A model generated the notes under the pieces. It had not been told where the DNA came from. It worked only from the letters and a program-made list of their open reading frames with translations, and searched no databases. From the NCBI GenBank assembly GCA_905213895.1, contig CAJMKE010000004.1, forward strand, positions 1 to 64,000: DNA of 64,000 nucleotides, read 5' to 3'. This DNA comes from an uncultured Alistipes sp. GTDB lineage: Bacteria; Bacteroidota; Bacteroidia; Bacteroidales; Rikenellaceae. The position numbers and the translations under genes are program-made. This document shows positions 22,248-32,611 of the stretch, piece by piece; the first letter of the stretch is position 1, and each line of letters begins with the position of its first letter.

Positions 22248-24275
22248 TTATTTCAGTTTGAAGACGACGCTCGAATAGCCGCTCATGCGCACGTTCGTTA
22301 CGCCGTCGCGCACGCGGCGGTCTACCTTGTTCATGACGGCGACGCACTTGTCGATGTCGTCGTCGAGCGTCAGCACCGTCTGAGTACCGGACAGATTGTG
22401 AAGCACCAGCATCCGTTCGCCGTCCGCCTCGCGGTACCATGCGGCAATCTGCTTGAACTCGGTATTGGTCTCGTTGTAGACGTCGTGGCGGAGCATCGCG
22501 CCCGAAGCCATCGACGGATAGGTATGGCGCAGGCGACCGAACTGCCGGTAGACGTTCAGTATCGATGCGTCGTCGCCGCTCTGGCGCGTTACGTCGTAGA
22601 CCGACATCATGCCCGAATCCTGCTTGTCCATGAATTTCGTCGTGAACGAGTCGCCCCACTTCATCGGGTTGCGGACATACTCGTCGCCGCGCGATTTGGA
22701 GCCTACGTAGCCCAACTCCTCGCCGTAGTAGACATACGGTTCGCCCGCAGCCGTCAGCAGGACAGCCGCCGCCGACTTGGCTTTGTCGAGCGTCGTGCCG
22801 AGGACGGTGCGTGTGCGCTCCTCGTCGTGGTTCGAGAGTTTGGTCGGTTCGATATAATCGGCACGGTAACGTGCATAGAGTTGCTGATACGAAAGTATGT
22901 CCTTCACGAAATAACAGCCCGTAGCGTTGTTGATAGCCCACGACAGACGGTTCCAGAACGAGAACTCGAACAGCGCAGGCAGTCCCGCATAGTACGGCGC
23001 AACCTCGTTGGCATCGGCGAACACCTCGCCGACCATATAGAGTTCGCGGTCGGGGTGCGACTGCTTGAAATAAGCGTTCAAATCGGTGTAGAATCCGTTG
23101 AGGAACGTCGGATTCTCGGAGGATGCCGAATCATGATAGATGTGGCGCACGGCATCGAGGCGGAATCCGTCCACGCCGCGGTCTATCCACCCTTTCGCCG
23201 ACTCGACCATCGCCTTGTAGGTCGGCGACTCGCGGAACGACGCTATCGCGCCGTAATTGACGTCGGGCATGTACTCCGTATAGAAGTTGGAGTGGAATTT
23301 CCACACCTCTATCCAGTCGGGAACGACATTGTCCGCGCCGTCCGACGTCAGAACGAACGGTACGCCGAGGGCGAGTTTGCCCGCCGAAGCGGATGCGCCG
23401 AACTTCGTACCGCCGTCCCACGTGGTGGTCGAGGTGCGGACGAGGAATCCCCACGAACTGCGGAAATCGACGTTCAGTTCGTATTTCGAATCACCCTTAT
23501 CATAGAATTTCAGACACTCGCCGTCGCCGAAATAGAGATATTTGGCATTGGCGGTCGAGGTATCGGGATTGGGTGCGTCCACAGTGTCGCACTCGGTGAC
23601 GGTAACCGTCGGGCGGCTGCCCCATGCAAGCGAGAATTTCAGCCGGCGGCTCGCAACGCCCTCTTCCGAGGTCGGCACGTCGAACCACTCGCCGGAGTTG
23701 TACGCACGGTCGGTAAGCATCGGTATGCGTCCCGCCTTGACGTCTGCCTGCGGGTCGAGCGAGAAGATATAGTAGTCGCGGTACTCGTTGTCGGTCGATT
23801 TCACGGCATTGAGGAACCACGGGTGGCTCTTGCCGGTATGGTTCAGCACGTAATCGAGGTATATCCTGATGCCGCGTTCGTGAGCCGCCGCGACGAGAGC
23901 CTCGAAATCAGCCATCGTACCGTATGCCGGATTGACAGCCGTATAGTCGATGACGTCGTAGCCGTGGTACGAATCGGCGGGATGAATCGGCGAAAGCCAC
24001 AATGCCGTCGCGCCGAGCGACTCGATATAGTCGAGTTTCTGCATGATGCCGCGGAAATCGCCCATACCGTCGCCGTCGGAGTCGGCGAACGAGTAGACGA
24101 GCAGTTGGTAGGTCGTCGCCGAGCGTTTCACGCCGTCCCATTCGTCGGGAGCGGCTTTCTGCACGGTATAGGTCGTGAGGTCGCCTTCGTTGCCTTTCGA
24201 CGGGCTGCCGGTTTCGTCCTTGCCGCACGCGAAAGCGAAAAACACGAGGGCGGCACAGAGAAGAAGTCTTTTCAT
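22248..24275 (-). CDS. susG: SusG-like surface alpha-amylase with CBM58-type insert
   Basis: A 675-residue GH13 lipoprotein (the ATG at 24275 gives MKRLLLC...FACGKDE, Cys17 followed by acidic residues, as in surface-exposed Bacteroidota lipoproteins). Catalytic residues are Asp374 (GFRLDAV), Glu417 (VGEVF) and Asp484 (SNHDEER). Residues of about 215-335 form an insertion in the B-domain with aromatic/Asp-rich segments, the position of the starch-binding CBM58 of SusG. It should make the first cuts in starch at the cell surface. The frame is open 30 nt further upstream, but that part is array A12 sequence. Confidence 0.93.
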   Translation of the reverse strand: MKRLLLCAALVFFAFACGKDETGSPSKGNEGDLTTYTVQKAAPDEWDGVKRSATTYQLLVYSFADSDGDGMGDFRGIMQKLDYIESLGATALWLSPIHPADSYHGYDVIDYTAVNPAYGTMADFEALVAAAHERGIRIYLDYVLNHTGKSHPWFLNAVKSTDNEYRDYYIFSLDPQADVKAGRIPMLTDRAYNSGEWFDVPTSEEGVASRRLKFSLAWGSRPTVTVTECDTVDAPNPDTSTANAKYLYFGDGECLKFYDKGDSKYELNVDFRSSWGFLVRTSTTTWDGGTKFGASASAGKLALGVPFVLTSDGADNVVPDWIEVWKFHSNFYTEYMPDVNYGAIASFRESPTYKAMVESAKGWIDRGVDGFRLDAVRHIYHDSASSENPTFLNGFYTDLNAYFKQSHPDRELYMVGEVFADANEVAPYYAGLPALFEFSFWNRLSWAINNATGCYFVKDILSYQQLYARYRADYIEPTKLSNHDEERTRTVLGTTLDKAKSAAAVLLTAAGEPYVYYGEELGYVGSKSRGDEYVRNPMKWGDSFTTKFMDKQDSGMMSVYDVTRQSGDDASILNVYRQFGRLRHTYPSMASGAMLRHDVYNETNTEFKQIAAWYREADGERMLVLHNLSGTQTVLTLDDDIDKCVAVMNKVDRRVRDGVTNVRMSGYSSVVFKLK

Positions 24276-24284
24276 AATAAAAGT

Positions 24285-24329
24285 CTTTAAGGTCTTTAAA
24301 GTCATTAGGGTCGTTAGGGACTTTAATAA
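24285..24329. repeat. Nonamer array A12 (5 units)
   Basis: CTTTAAGGT, CTTTAAAGT, CATTAGGGT, CGTTAGGGA, CTTTAATAA. It lies between the SusE/F hairpins and the SusG start. Confidence 0.9.
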
Positions 24330-24350
24330 AGTCGGTTAGGGCGCAGCGGT

Positions 24351-24403
24351 CGCAGGGACGCCTGCGCATAGGAGTAGGCAGACCTGTCGCAGTCTGCCTA
24401 CTC
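24351..24403 (-). terminator. Two hairpins between SusE/F and SusG
   Basis: On the minus strand the first is a perfect 12-bp stem at 24403-24372 (GAGTAGGCAGAC/GTCTGCCTACTC, 8-nt loop), starting 15 nt after the binding-protein stop. The second is CGCAGG-4-CCTGCG at 24366-24351. No T-run follows. They may protect 3' ends or partly terminate, lowering SusG output relative to SusCDE. Confidence 0.6.
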
Positions 24404-24418
24404 TGAATGAAAGACCGG

Positions 24419-26362
24419 TTATTTCTTGTTGAGAGTAACCGTTATAGGTTGTTTGGTCATATCGAGAACTACCTCGTAGGTTCCTGCCTCGACGGTAATA
24501 TCGCTGCCGTTGTGAACCATGTTGTCGAGCGAACCGCCGAGATTATTGTCCCAGCCGCCGTCGAAACGCACCTTGAATACGCCATCCGCAAACGTCGTAG
24601 TCGTGCTGAACAGACCAGTGGCAGGGTCGAGCGTCAGCAGCGTATCGGAAGCCCAGCCGCCCTCGGTCGCACTGCCGATAATGCCGACAGTGTCGAACTT
24701 ATGGAACGTCGCTTTCTGCTCGGCGAGATTGACGGTGAAGTAGTAGCCGCCGTCGGCGAGCATCATGTTGTCGCCCGTATAGAGTTCGAACGTCGTATCG
24801 TTGCCGTCCGTCGTCGCATTGCCGCCCGGAACCCACTGATTCTCGGCATGCGTTACCTTGAATCCGTACTGCATTCCGCACATCGACACATAGCCCGTCG
24901 CGATGCCCGAATACTTGTCCATAGCATACGCCGGAGCATCGGCGATAACCCAGTTGTAGCCCGAGAAATCGCCCGTCAGTTGGATTTCGGTAGGATATTC
25001 GCGACCACCGTCGATGTAACTTTCGCCAGCCGATACGGTAATGGTTTCAGCAGCAGGGTCATAAACGATGTTGTAGAAGTTCTTGTAGAGATTGATGTTG
25101 TCGCCACCAGGAACTGCTTCGAACGCAACGTCCAAATCGCCGAACTTGCCGCCACGGTTGCCAGCATCCCAGTCGCAAGCGAAGCGGAGTTTGCACGAAC
25201 CGTCCACGAAGAGGTTGTCCACGAACCACTTGCCGTCGGCAGCCTGCGTCATGTAGAAATCCGCCGTCCAGTCGGTGTTGTTCATCACCGTACCGCCGAT
25301 AAGGCTCCAACCGTCCGTAGCGCGAACCTCCGTAATGGCAATCTTGTCGAGTTCCTCGTAGTATACGACCTGATATTTCGCCTTCTTCGGCAGAGCGATG
25401 TTGTCGCCGCCCGCAACGCCTGCGAACAGACGTCCGAGTTCGGTCATCGCACCGCCTCGGTTGATGTCCCAGCCCGCTGCGTAGCGCAGTTTGAAGTTGC
25501 CCTCCATTTCGGTTACCGGACTCATCCACACGCCGTCCAGAGCCTCTATCATATCGACATCCTTGTTCCAGTCGCCGTTCACGCCGATAAGGCTCCAACA
25601 AATGTCGGGAACAGAAACGCTCGCCACGTTGGTGGAGGTGTTCAGACGGATGTTGAGCATGTCGCCGAGTTTGAAATCGTCGGATTCGGCAATCTCGATG
25701 GCTGCGCCCGAGGTCGAAACGTCGAAATCCTTCTTCAATTCGGCGAACTCGCCGCCCAGTGCGCCTGCGTCCTTATGGTTGTAGACGAACTTGAACGCGC
25801 CGTAGACCGGAGTCTTCTCGGCGAGCCACTGGTCGGCAGCCGTCTCCTTCATGTCCACGATTGTCTCCGCGCCGTCGGCAGTCAGGATGCCCTTGACCGA
25901 CCATACGTAAGGTACGAATTTCGTATCCGCCTTCTCGGATTCGTAGACGGTCGAAGCGATGACCACGTTCTTGTCGTTCACCATTCCCGCCTCGACCCAC
26001 ATGCGTGCGTTCGAAGCGGCGGCAGGAGCCGCACCCGCGCCTATCAGGGCGTTGTTCATCGCGAAACGGTCGATTTGGAACTTGCCGTCGGCGGTCTTGA
26101 CGTCCAGAGCGAGTTGCTTCTGGCTATCAGTCATTTCGATATGGAGAGTATATTTGACCGCAGCCGAGAAGCCGTAGTCGATAGGGGTATAGTCGAATTC
26201 GACCGTTGCCGCCTGGGAACCGAGGTCTACCGTCGACGGAACGGCGATAGTCGGCAGCACCACATTCGACGGGTCGACCTTCACGTCATCGAGGTCCGTC
26301 GTGCAGGCAACCATAGCAGTCGCTGCCGCCGCAATCGTCAATATATTTAACAACTTTTTCAT
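24419..26362 (-). CDS. SusE/SusF-like starch-binding lipoprotein with five modules
   Basis: A 647-residue surface lipoprotein with Cys20 (MVACTTDLDD). A SusE-type Ig-like N-domain (about 34-150) is followed by five tandem modules starting near 152, 255, 351, 461 and 558. Most carry a WSLIG-like first strand and an FK.R....WD.N.GG motif (for example 290-304 and 390-405). SusE and SusF of B. theta have two and three binding modules, so this protein appears to combine the roles of both. It should hold starch at the outer membrane for SusG and SusCD. It lies 30 nt downstream of SusD. Confidence 0.88.
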   Translation of the reverse strand: MKKLLNILTIAAAATAMVACTTDLDDVKVDPSNVVLPTIAVPSTVDLGSQAATVEFDYTPIDYGFSAAVKYTLHIEMTDSQKQLALDVKTADGKFQIDRFAMNNALIGAGAAPAAASNARMWVEAGMVNDKNVVIASTVYESEKADTKFVPYVWSVKGILTADGAETIVDMKETAADQWLAEKTPVYGAFKFVYNHKDAGALGGEFAELKKDFDVSTSGAAIEIAESDDFKLGDMLNIRLNTSTNVASVSVPDICWSLIGVNGDWNKDVDMIEALDGVWMSPVTEMEGNFKLRYAAGWDINRGGAMTELGRLFAGVAGGDNIALPKKAKYQVVYYEELDKIAITEVRATDGWSLIGGTVMNNTDWTADFYMTQAADGKWFVDNLFVDGSCKLRFACDWDAGNRGGKFGDLDVAFEAVPGGDNINLYKNFYNIVYDPAAETITVSAGESYIDGGREYPTEIQLTGDFSGYNWVIADAPAYAMDKYSGIATGYVSMCGMQYGFKVTHAENQWVPGGNATTDGNDTTFELYTGDNMMLADGGYYFTVNLAEQKATFHKFDTVGIIGSATEGGWASDTLLTLDPATGLFSTTTTFADGVFKVRFDGGWDNNLGGSLDNMVHNGSDITVEAGTYEVVLDMTKQPITVTLNKK

Positions 26363-26392
26363 GTCCGAAGTGTTTTTACTTTATTTATACTG

Positions 26393-28033
26393 TTAATATC
26401 CCGGGTTCTGGTTGAGTTTGTCGTTCGAGTTCGTGTCGTCGGTCGGAATCGGGAACAGATTGAACTTGTCCTCCACGCCGCGACCCTCGTATACGCCGCC
26501 TTTCCAGTCCCACAGGTACGAACCCGACGTGAACTTGCCGAAACGTATCAGGTCGGTACGGCGGTGGCACTCGAAGTAGAGTTCGCGGGCGCGCTCGTCC
26601 AGAATGTCGTCGAGTTTGTAGGTTGCCAGCGGCGACAGACCCGCACGCATGCGGACGTCGTTGAGTTGCTGCAAGCCGTCGGTGTTGGAATACGAACCGC
26701 CGCCAGCAGCACGGCACTTGCACTCGGCGTACATCAGATAGACGTCCGCCAGACGGAACATAGGGAAGTCGGTATCCACGAATCCCGTGTGCTGACCTGC
26801 CGAACCGTCGACGTTGATATTCTTGAATTTCATCGATTTCCAGCCCGAATCGGGACGCGTGAACGCCGAACCGTCGGAGGACATCAACTGTTTCATGTCG
26901 ATACCGTACTCGGTGTAGAAGAGTTTGCGCGCGTCGCCGTCGGCAAAGAGCGTCGAGAGTTGAGCCGGACACGAAACGCCGCCCCAGCCCGACGAGATGC
27001 CGAGTTGCTCGCAATCCATGTCGCCGCCCGCAGGAGCGAAGACGATGAAGTTGGTGCAGCCGTACGAGCGCACGAGGATGCCGTCCTGCTGCACGGCGAA
27101 GATGATTTCGTCGCCCAGATAGGTCGAGGTCTTCGTGAAGCGGTGGTTGTCGGCACAGAAGAGTTCCTGATAAGGAGTGAACTTGTCGCCTGCGGCAACG
27201 GTGTGCAACTGATAGTCTCTCATCAAATCCGAGCAGACTGCCGCGCATTCGGTCCATTTGGCTTCGCCCGTATAGACTTCGGCATTGAGATAGAGTTTGG
27301 CGAGCAGCATACGGGCGAGACCCTTGTCGCAGCGACCGTACTCGTTGCGTCCGACCTCCGGCAGAGCCGTGCCGTCGACCAAATCTTTGAGTTCGGTTTC
27401 GAGCCATGCGAACAGCGCGGCACGCGAAACCTGCGATGGTCCTTCCGAACCGATTTTGCCGTCTTCGAGCGACAGCGGAACATTGCCGAACATGTCGATT
27501 GCGTGGTAGTAACTCAAAGCACGCAGCGCACGCGCCTCGGCTTTAATCTGCTCGCGCGACGAAATCGGGAAATCGTCCTCCGAAAGACCTGCCGGATTCT
27601 GGTCTACCTTGCGAATCAACTCGTTGCAAAGACCAATCTGGAAATAGATGCGGGCATACATAGCCATGACGAACTCGTTCGACGGATTCCAACAGAGATT
27701 GTGGAGGTCGTAGATGTTGCCGTCGTTCCACGCAACCGCCGCCTCGTCGGTCGTATACTCCTGCAACTGGAACAGTGCGCGCACGTACTGTCCGTAACCG
27801 CCGTCGACACCGCTGATGTCGGGGTCGGAGTCGGGACCTTTCGATGCCGAGCAGGAGAGACCCTGATAGCACTTGGCAAGAACTTGAAGGTAGGCGTACT
27901 CGCTGTCGAGCACATCCTCCGGAAGCGTGATGCTCGGGTCGATAGGCTCGACGTCCAAATCGTTCACGCACGAACTCAGCCCCAGCGAGAACGCGGCGGC
28001 GAGAGTCATCAACATTACTTTATATCTTTTCAT
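26393..28033 (-). CDS. susD: SusD-like starch-binding lipoprotein
   Basis: A 546-residue RagB/SusD-family protein with lipobox Cys22 (GLSSCVNDLDVEP, typical SusD start). The helical TPR core includes KAEARALRALSYYHAIDMFGNVPL, and the C-terminus has DILDERARELYFECHRRTDLIRFG, both diagnostic. It forms the lid over the SusC channel and binds starch oligosaccharides. It starts 36 nt after SusC. Confidence 0.95.
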   Translation of the reverse strand: MKRYKVMLMTLAAAFSLGLSSCVNDLDVEPIDPSITLPEDVLDSEYAYLQVLAKCYQGLSCSASKGPDSDPDISGVDGGYGQYVRALFQLQEYTTDEAAVAWNDGNIYDLHNLCWNPSNEFVMAMYARIYFQIGLCNELIRKVDQNPAGLSEDDFPISSREQIKAEARALRALSYYHAIDMFGNVPLSLEDGKIGSEGPSQVSRAALFAWLETELKDLVDGTALPEVGRNEYGRCDKGLARMLLAKLYLNAEVYTGEAKWTECAAVCSDLMRDYQLHTVAAGDKFTPYQELFCADNHRFTKTSTYLGDEIIFAVQQDGILVRSYGCTNFIVFAPAGGDMDCEQLGISSGWGGVSCPAQLSTLFADGDARKLFYTEYGIDMKQLMSSDGSAFTRPDSGWKSMKFKNINVDGSAGQHTGFVDTDFPMFRLADVYLMYAECKCRAAGGGSYSNTDGLQQLNDVRMRAGLSPLATYKLDDILDERARELYFECHRRTDLIRFGKFTSGSYLWDWKGGVYEGRGVEDKFNLFPIPTDDTNSNDKLNQNPGY

Positions 28034-28069
28034 AATCTGAATCGTTTTTAAGCGTTAAACCATCCGCCG

Positions 28070-31000
28070 TTAGAAATTGAATTTGACACCGACGATATAG
28101 GTGCGCGGACGCGGATACATGTTGTTGTCGATTCCCGAGAACACCTCCGGGTCGAGACCGCTGTACTTGGTCCACGTAGCCACGTTCTGTACCGTCGCGA
28201 AGACGTTCAGTCCCAGTTTGCGGTCGAGTTTCCTGCACTTGCAGAGGTCGATGTAGTAACTCAACGTGATGTTGTCGAGTTTGAGGAACGAAGCGTTTTC
28301 GAGATAGTAGTCGGAGAAGTACTGCGCATTGCCCGCGAAGTTGGTTTTCAGAGCCGACGACACGCGGTTCGACACGAAGTTGTTGGTGTAGAGGTCGGAG
28401 AGCAGTTCGCCGTTCGACTTCACGTTGTTGTAGACCCAGTTGCCGAGGTTGGCGTGAGCCGAAACCGACAGCGTGAGGTTCTTCCACGACAACTGCGTGT
28501 TGAAGCCGAACGTTACGTCAGGAGCGGCCTTCTTGCAGTAGTACATATCCTTCTCGTCTACTTTGCCGTCCTCGTTGCGGTCGACGTAAGCACCCTCGAT
28601 AGGGTTGCCCGCCTCGTCGTAAATCTGCTGGTAGACATAGAATGTGTTCACCGGATATCCGAACATGAAACGCTGGATTTTGTTGCCCGTACCGCCGGAA
28701 ATGTCGCCGGTACCGACGCCCGTATACTCCGGAGAGTCGTTGGTCGTCATCTTCGTAACCTTGTTCTTGTTGTATGCCACGTTGAAGCCGATGTTCCAGT
28801 ACCAGTCCTTGTTCTGAATCGCAACGGCGTTGATGTCGAATTCGACACCCTGATTGACGAGCGTACCGATGTTGGCGTTGAGATAGTTCGTCAGGTTGGA
28901 ACCTGCGGCTACCGGAGTCCAGTTGAGCAGGTCGGTGGTCTTGCGGTAGTAGTAGTCGATAGAACCGTAGATGCGTCCGTTGAGGAATCCGTAGTCGAGA
29001 CCGGCGTTATAGGTTGTCGTGGTCTCCCACTTCAAATCCTCGTTGTAGCCCTGAGGCTTGATAGGAGCGATAGCCGTATTGCCGAAGATATACTGGCTGG
29101 CGTCGGTGTTGAGCATGTAGGTCGCGATGGAAGGATAGTCGCTGCCGACATCCTGCTGACCGGTCTGACCCCAACTCAAACGGAGTTTCAGAGCCGAGAG
29201 AACCTCGCTGTCGCGCAGGAACGCCTCGCGGGCGATGTTCCAGCCGAGAGCGACCGAAGGGAACAGACCCCACTTGTTGTTCTTGAAGCGCGACGTACCG
29301 TCGTAACGGACGGTTGCGGTAACCATGTAGCGGTCGTCGTAACTGTAATTGGCGCGTCCGAAGAACGACACGAGGAAATTCTCGGTCTTGTTAAGGAGAG
29401 GATTCTTGATGAACACCTCGTTATCCTCGGCGGAGTATATCTGCTCGAAGTTCTTGGTGTGGAAGTGCTGCCACGAATAACCCGCCATGATGCCGAACGA
29501 GTGCTTGTTGATGGTCTTGGCGTAGTTGAGGTAAGCCTCCAACGTCTGGTCCATGCGGTCCTGCGTGTAGTCCTTGTGGTAGCCCGAACCCTGCTGCTGC
29601 TTGTCGTGCATCGACTGCTCCGAACCGGTAGCGACATCCTGAGTACCCTTGCCCTTCACGTAGTCCATACCGAGGTTGAGGTTGAGGCTCAAATCTTCCA
29701 GACCGTGGATTTTGTACTGAATCTGTGCATTTCCGACGAAACGCTTGGAGTTCGCCACGTCGATATTGTCGAGCAGTTCGGCAACAGGGTTGAGGTTAGC
29801 CATCGTGTTGCAGTTGTCCACAGTCGGCGTACCCTTGCCGTTGTTCCACCAGTAGTAGCCGTTCAGACCGTTCTCGTCGTAAATCGGCTGCGTCGGGTCG
29901 TAGCGCACGGCATCGCCGATAGCCCCTTTGTTGGCGAAGCGGTTGTCGGCGTTCATGAACTTGCCGTTGAGATTGATGTTGAGATGCTCGTCGAGCAATA
30001 CTGGATTGAGGTTGAGCGACACGGTTTCGCGCTCCATGTTCGAAGTTTTAAGCACACCGTCCTGATTCATGTAGCCTACGCCCACGCGGTACGGCATGTA
30101 GTTGTGCTTGCCCATGCCTATGTTGCCCGTAATCGAGGCGTTGAGGTCGTAACTTACCGCCGTGCGGTAAATCTCCTTCTGCCAGTTGGTGTTGGCGTTG
30201 CCGAGAGCCTTGTATGCCTCGCTGTTCTCGCCGTCGGCAGCCCAGTTGCGGATAGCGTCGCGCATCTCGTCACCCGTCAGCACGTCCACGTATTTGGTAT
30301 TGGTTGCGACCGAAGTGGTGAAGTCGAGCGACACGCGAGGGATGCCCGTTTCGTGCTTGCTGCCCTTCTTGGTGGTGATGATGATGACACCGTTGGACGC
30401 ACGCGAACCGTAGATAGCCGTCGCCGAAGCATCCTTCAACACGGTGAACGACTCGATGTCGCTCGGATTGACGGTCGAGAGCGGGTCGCCCACGCCTGCT
30501 ACCGTGGTATTGGCAACCGGCAGACCGTCGATAACGACCAGCGGGTCGTTGGACGCTTTGAGCGACGAACCTCCGCGCACGCGGATTGTCGAAGCCGAAC
30601 CCGGCGCACCGTCGCCCGAAGTAACGACGATACCCGCGCTCTTGCCGCGCATGAGTTCGGTCGGCGACGAGATGAAGCCCTTGTTGATTTGGTCAGCCTT
30701 GATGGTCGAAATCGAACCCGTAGCGTCGGTCTTCTTCACCGTACCGTAACCGATGACCAGCACGTCTTCAAGAGCCATTGCGTCCTCCTCCATGACGACG
30801 CGGTTGAGCGTCGATGACGAAGCGACGAGTTCGATGGTCTTATAGCCCATAAAACTGAACTCGATGACCGCCTTGTCGTTCGTTACGCCGATGACGTACG
30901 AACCGTCGAGAGCGGTCGTGGTTCCGTTGGCGGAACCCTTTTCGTAGACGGTCGCACCTACGACAGGTACGCCCTGAGCGTCCACTACGACTCCCTTAAC

Positions 31001-31089
31001 CTCGTATTTACCGTTCTGGGCAAATCCGAGGGGGGGGTAATTGCCGTTACGAGCAAAATACCCGCAAACAATAACCAAAATTTTTTCAT
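28070..31089 (-). CDS. susC: SusC-like TonB-dependent transporter, signal peptide frame-shifted by a C8 tract
   Basis: About 1000 residues: a carboxypeptidase-D-like N-domain (YEVKGVVVDAQG...), TonB-dependent plug and barrel, C-terminal VGVKFNF. An ideal signal peptide starts at the ATG 31089-31087 (MKKFWLLFAGILLVTAIT). It runs into eight C on the coding strand (plus-strand G 31030-31037), which shift it out of frame. With seven C it would read ..AIT-PLGFAQ-NGKYEVKG, giving a proper AQ cleavage site. The only alternative in-frame start is TTG at 31078, which makes no credible signal peptide. This is either phase variation, a recent mutation or an assembly error. It imports malto-oligosaccharides with SusD. 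Confidence 0.93.
31030..31037 (-). repeat. C8 homopolymer in the SusC signal-peptide codons
   Basis: Eight G on the plus strand (C on the coding strand). Seven (or ten) would restore the reading frame from the ATG at 31089 into mature SusC. Confidence 0.9.
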
Positions 31090-31110
31090 AGTTTCATTTA
31101 AGTTAGTTAA

Positions 31111-31142
31111 TAAAGATAGTACTTTTATTTCAGGTTTACAAA
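31111..31142 (-). promoter_or_regulatory. Promoter of the SusC gene
   Basis: Minus strand TTTG (31142-31139), 20-nt spacer, TATCTTTA (31118-31111; last base off consensus). The -33 box overlaps the last codons of the upstream MFS gene, so the susC unit can be transcribed separately. Confidence 0.65.
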
Positions 31143-32449
31143 TTTTCGGCTCCGTCCTTCACGAATCCTACCGCGACAGCCGCCAGCAGCATGAACACTC
31201 CCGCCAGCGCAATCATCGCCGAAGCGTCCGAAGCGAACAGATACTTGACGATAAGACCGCCCGTCAGACCTATCGCAATCTGGGGAACGGTAATGGTGAA
31301 ATTGAAGATTCCCATGTAGACGCCCATGCGCCGCGGCTCGACGGCACGCGAGAGAATCGCGTAAGGCATCGCCAGAATCGCAGCCCACGCGATGCCGATG
31401 CCTATCATAGGCAGCATCAGCGCGTACTGGTCGTGCAGAAGGCACAGTCCCGCGAATCCGACAGCACCCAGAAGCAGCGACACGGCATAGACGATTTTGT
31501 TGCCGTAGCGCGCCGCTATGCTGCCGATGAAGAGCGAAGCGATGCATGCCGGAACCGGATAGGTGCCGTTGAGGACGCCGACCCACGTCTGCGTCGCGCC
31601 GTCGCTCAGCACGGCTCCCGTCGCATGGTCGGTAACCACGCCCGTAATGGCGGGTTTCAGATATGTCCACATCAGGAACAGCGCCGCCCACGAGAAGAAC
31701 TGCACCACACCCAGTTGCAGCATCACTCGCGGAATATCGCGGATGAGCGACACGAACGACGGACGCTCGGCGGCTTGCTCCTGCGGGATATCGTTGTACT
31801 CGGCGAACTCTTTCGGCGGATACTCCTTGGTCTTGAACGATGTTACGAGTACCGTAATCAGAAGTATCGCTCCACCTATATAATATGAATAGGCGATATG
31901 GTCCGAAACCTCGCCCGCGCGCGCCTCGTCCGACACGCCGAGCCACGTCATCAGCAGCGGCAGCACCGCGCCGACGACCGCGCCGAGGTTGATGAGGAAG
32001 GTCTGTACCACATAACCCGTCGTCTTCTGCCCGTCGTTGAGCATGTCCGCCACGAGTGCGCGGAAAGGCTGCATCGTTACGTTGAACGACAGGTCCATGA
32101 AAAGCAGGATGAACGCTCCCATGGCGAGCGGCGCGAACGCCAGCAGCACCGGAGCATTAGGCATCAGCAGCAGCGCGAGAGCCGAAACCAGCGCGCCGCC
32201 CATGATGAACGGGATGCGCCGCCCGAACCGCGTCCACGTACCGTCGGAGAAGAGACCCACGATAGGTTGAACGATAAGTCCGGCGAGAGGTGCCGCGAGC
32301 CAGAAATAACTGAGTTGATGGACGTCGGCGCCCAACGACTCGAAAATGGTGGATGTATTGGAGTTTTGCAGCGAATAGCCTATCTGCACTCCGAGAAATC
32401 CGAAACTCAGATTCCATATCTTCCAAAAGGAGAGATTCGGTTTTTTCAT
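31136..32449 (-). CDS. Sugar MFS transporter (SLC45/GPH-like), probable maltodextrin importer
   Basis: A 437-residue inner-membrane protein with about 12 hydrophobic segments. The start MKKPNLSFWKIWNLSFGFLGVQ followed by GYSLQ.S..S.IFE and DGTWTRFGRRIPFI is typical of the SLC45/GPH-type sugar transporters found beside Bacteroidota starch loci. The chosen ATG (32449) has the family start; the frame is open 51 nt further upstream without homology. It probably carries malto-oligosaccharides or maltose from periplasm to cytoplasm. It is first in the locus, 47 nt upstream of SusC. Confidence 0.85.
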   Translation of the reverse strand: MKKPNLSFWKIWNLSFGFLGVQIGYSLQNSNTSTIFESLGADVHQLSYFWLAAPLAGLIVQPIVGLFSDGTWTRFGRRIPFIMGGALVSALALLLMPNAPVLLAFAPLAMGAFILLFMDLSFNVTMQPFRALVADMLNDGQKTTGYVVQTFLINLGAVVGAVLPLLMTWLGVSDEARAGEVSDHIAYSYYIGGAILLITVLVTSFKTKEYPPKEFAEYNDIPQEQAAERPSFVSLIRDIPRVMLQLGVVQFFSWAALFLMWTYLKPAITGVVTDHATGAVLSDGATQTWVGVLNGTYPVPACIASLFIGSIAARYGNKIVYAVSLLLGAVGFAGLCLLHDQYALMLPMIGIGIAWAAILAMPYAILSRAVEPRRMGVYMGIFNFTITVPQIAIGLTGGLIVKYLFASDASAMIALAGVFMLLAAVAVGFVKDGAENL

Positions 32450-32611
32450 AAGGTCATTTATACGGTTGTAGTCTTTGTCGGTTCGGTTTGGTCTATACAA
32501 ATTTTAGAATAATTCTCCGACGGAGCAATCCGCCGACGACGAGCGGCAGGAATTTCCGGACGAACGGCGAATCCTCCGCGACGAAAAACAAGGCGGAAAC
32601 GGAGATAATGT

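Noticed and set aside
31078..31089. TTG at 31078 as the genuine SusC start
   Set aside because: It gives an N-terminus with no usable signal peptide, whereas the ATG at 31089 encodes a perfect one interrupted only by the C8 tract.
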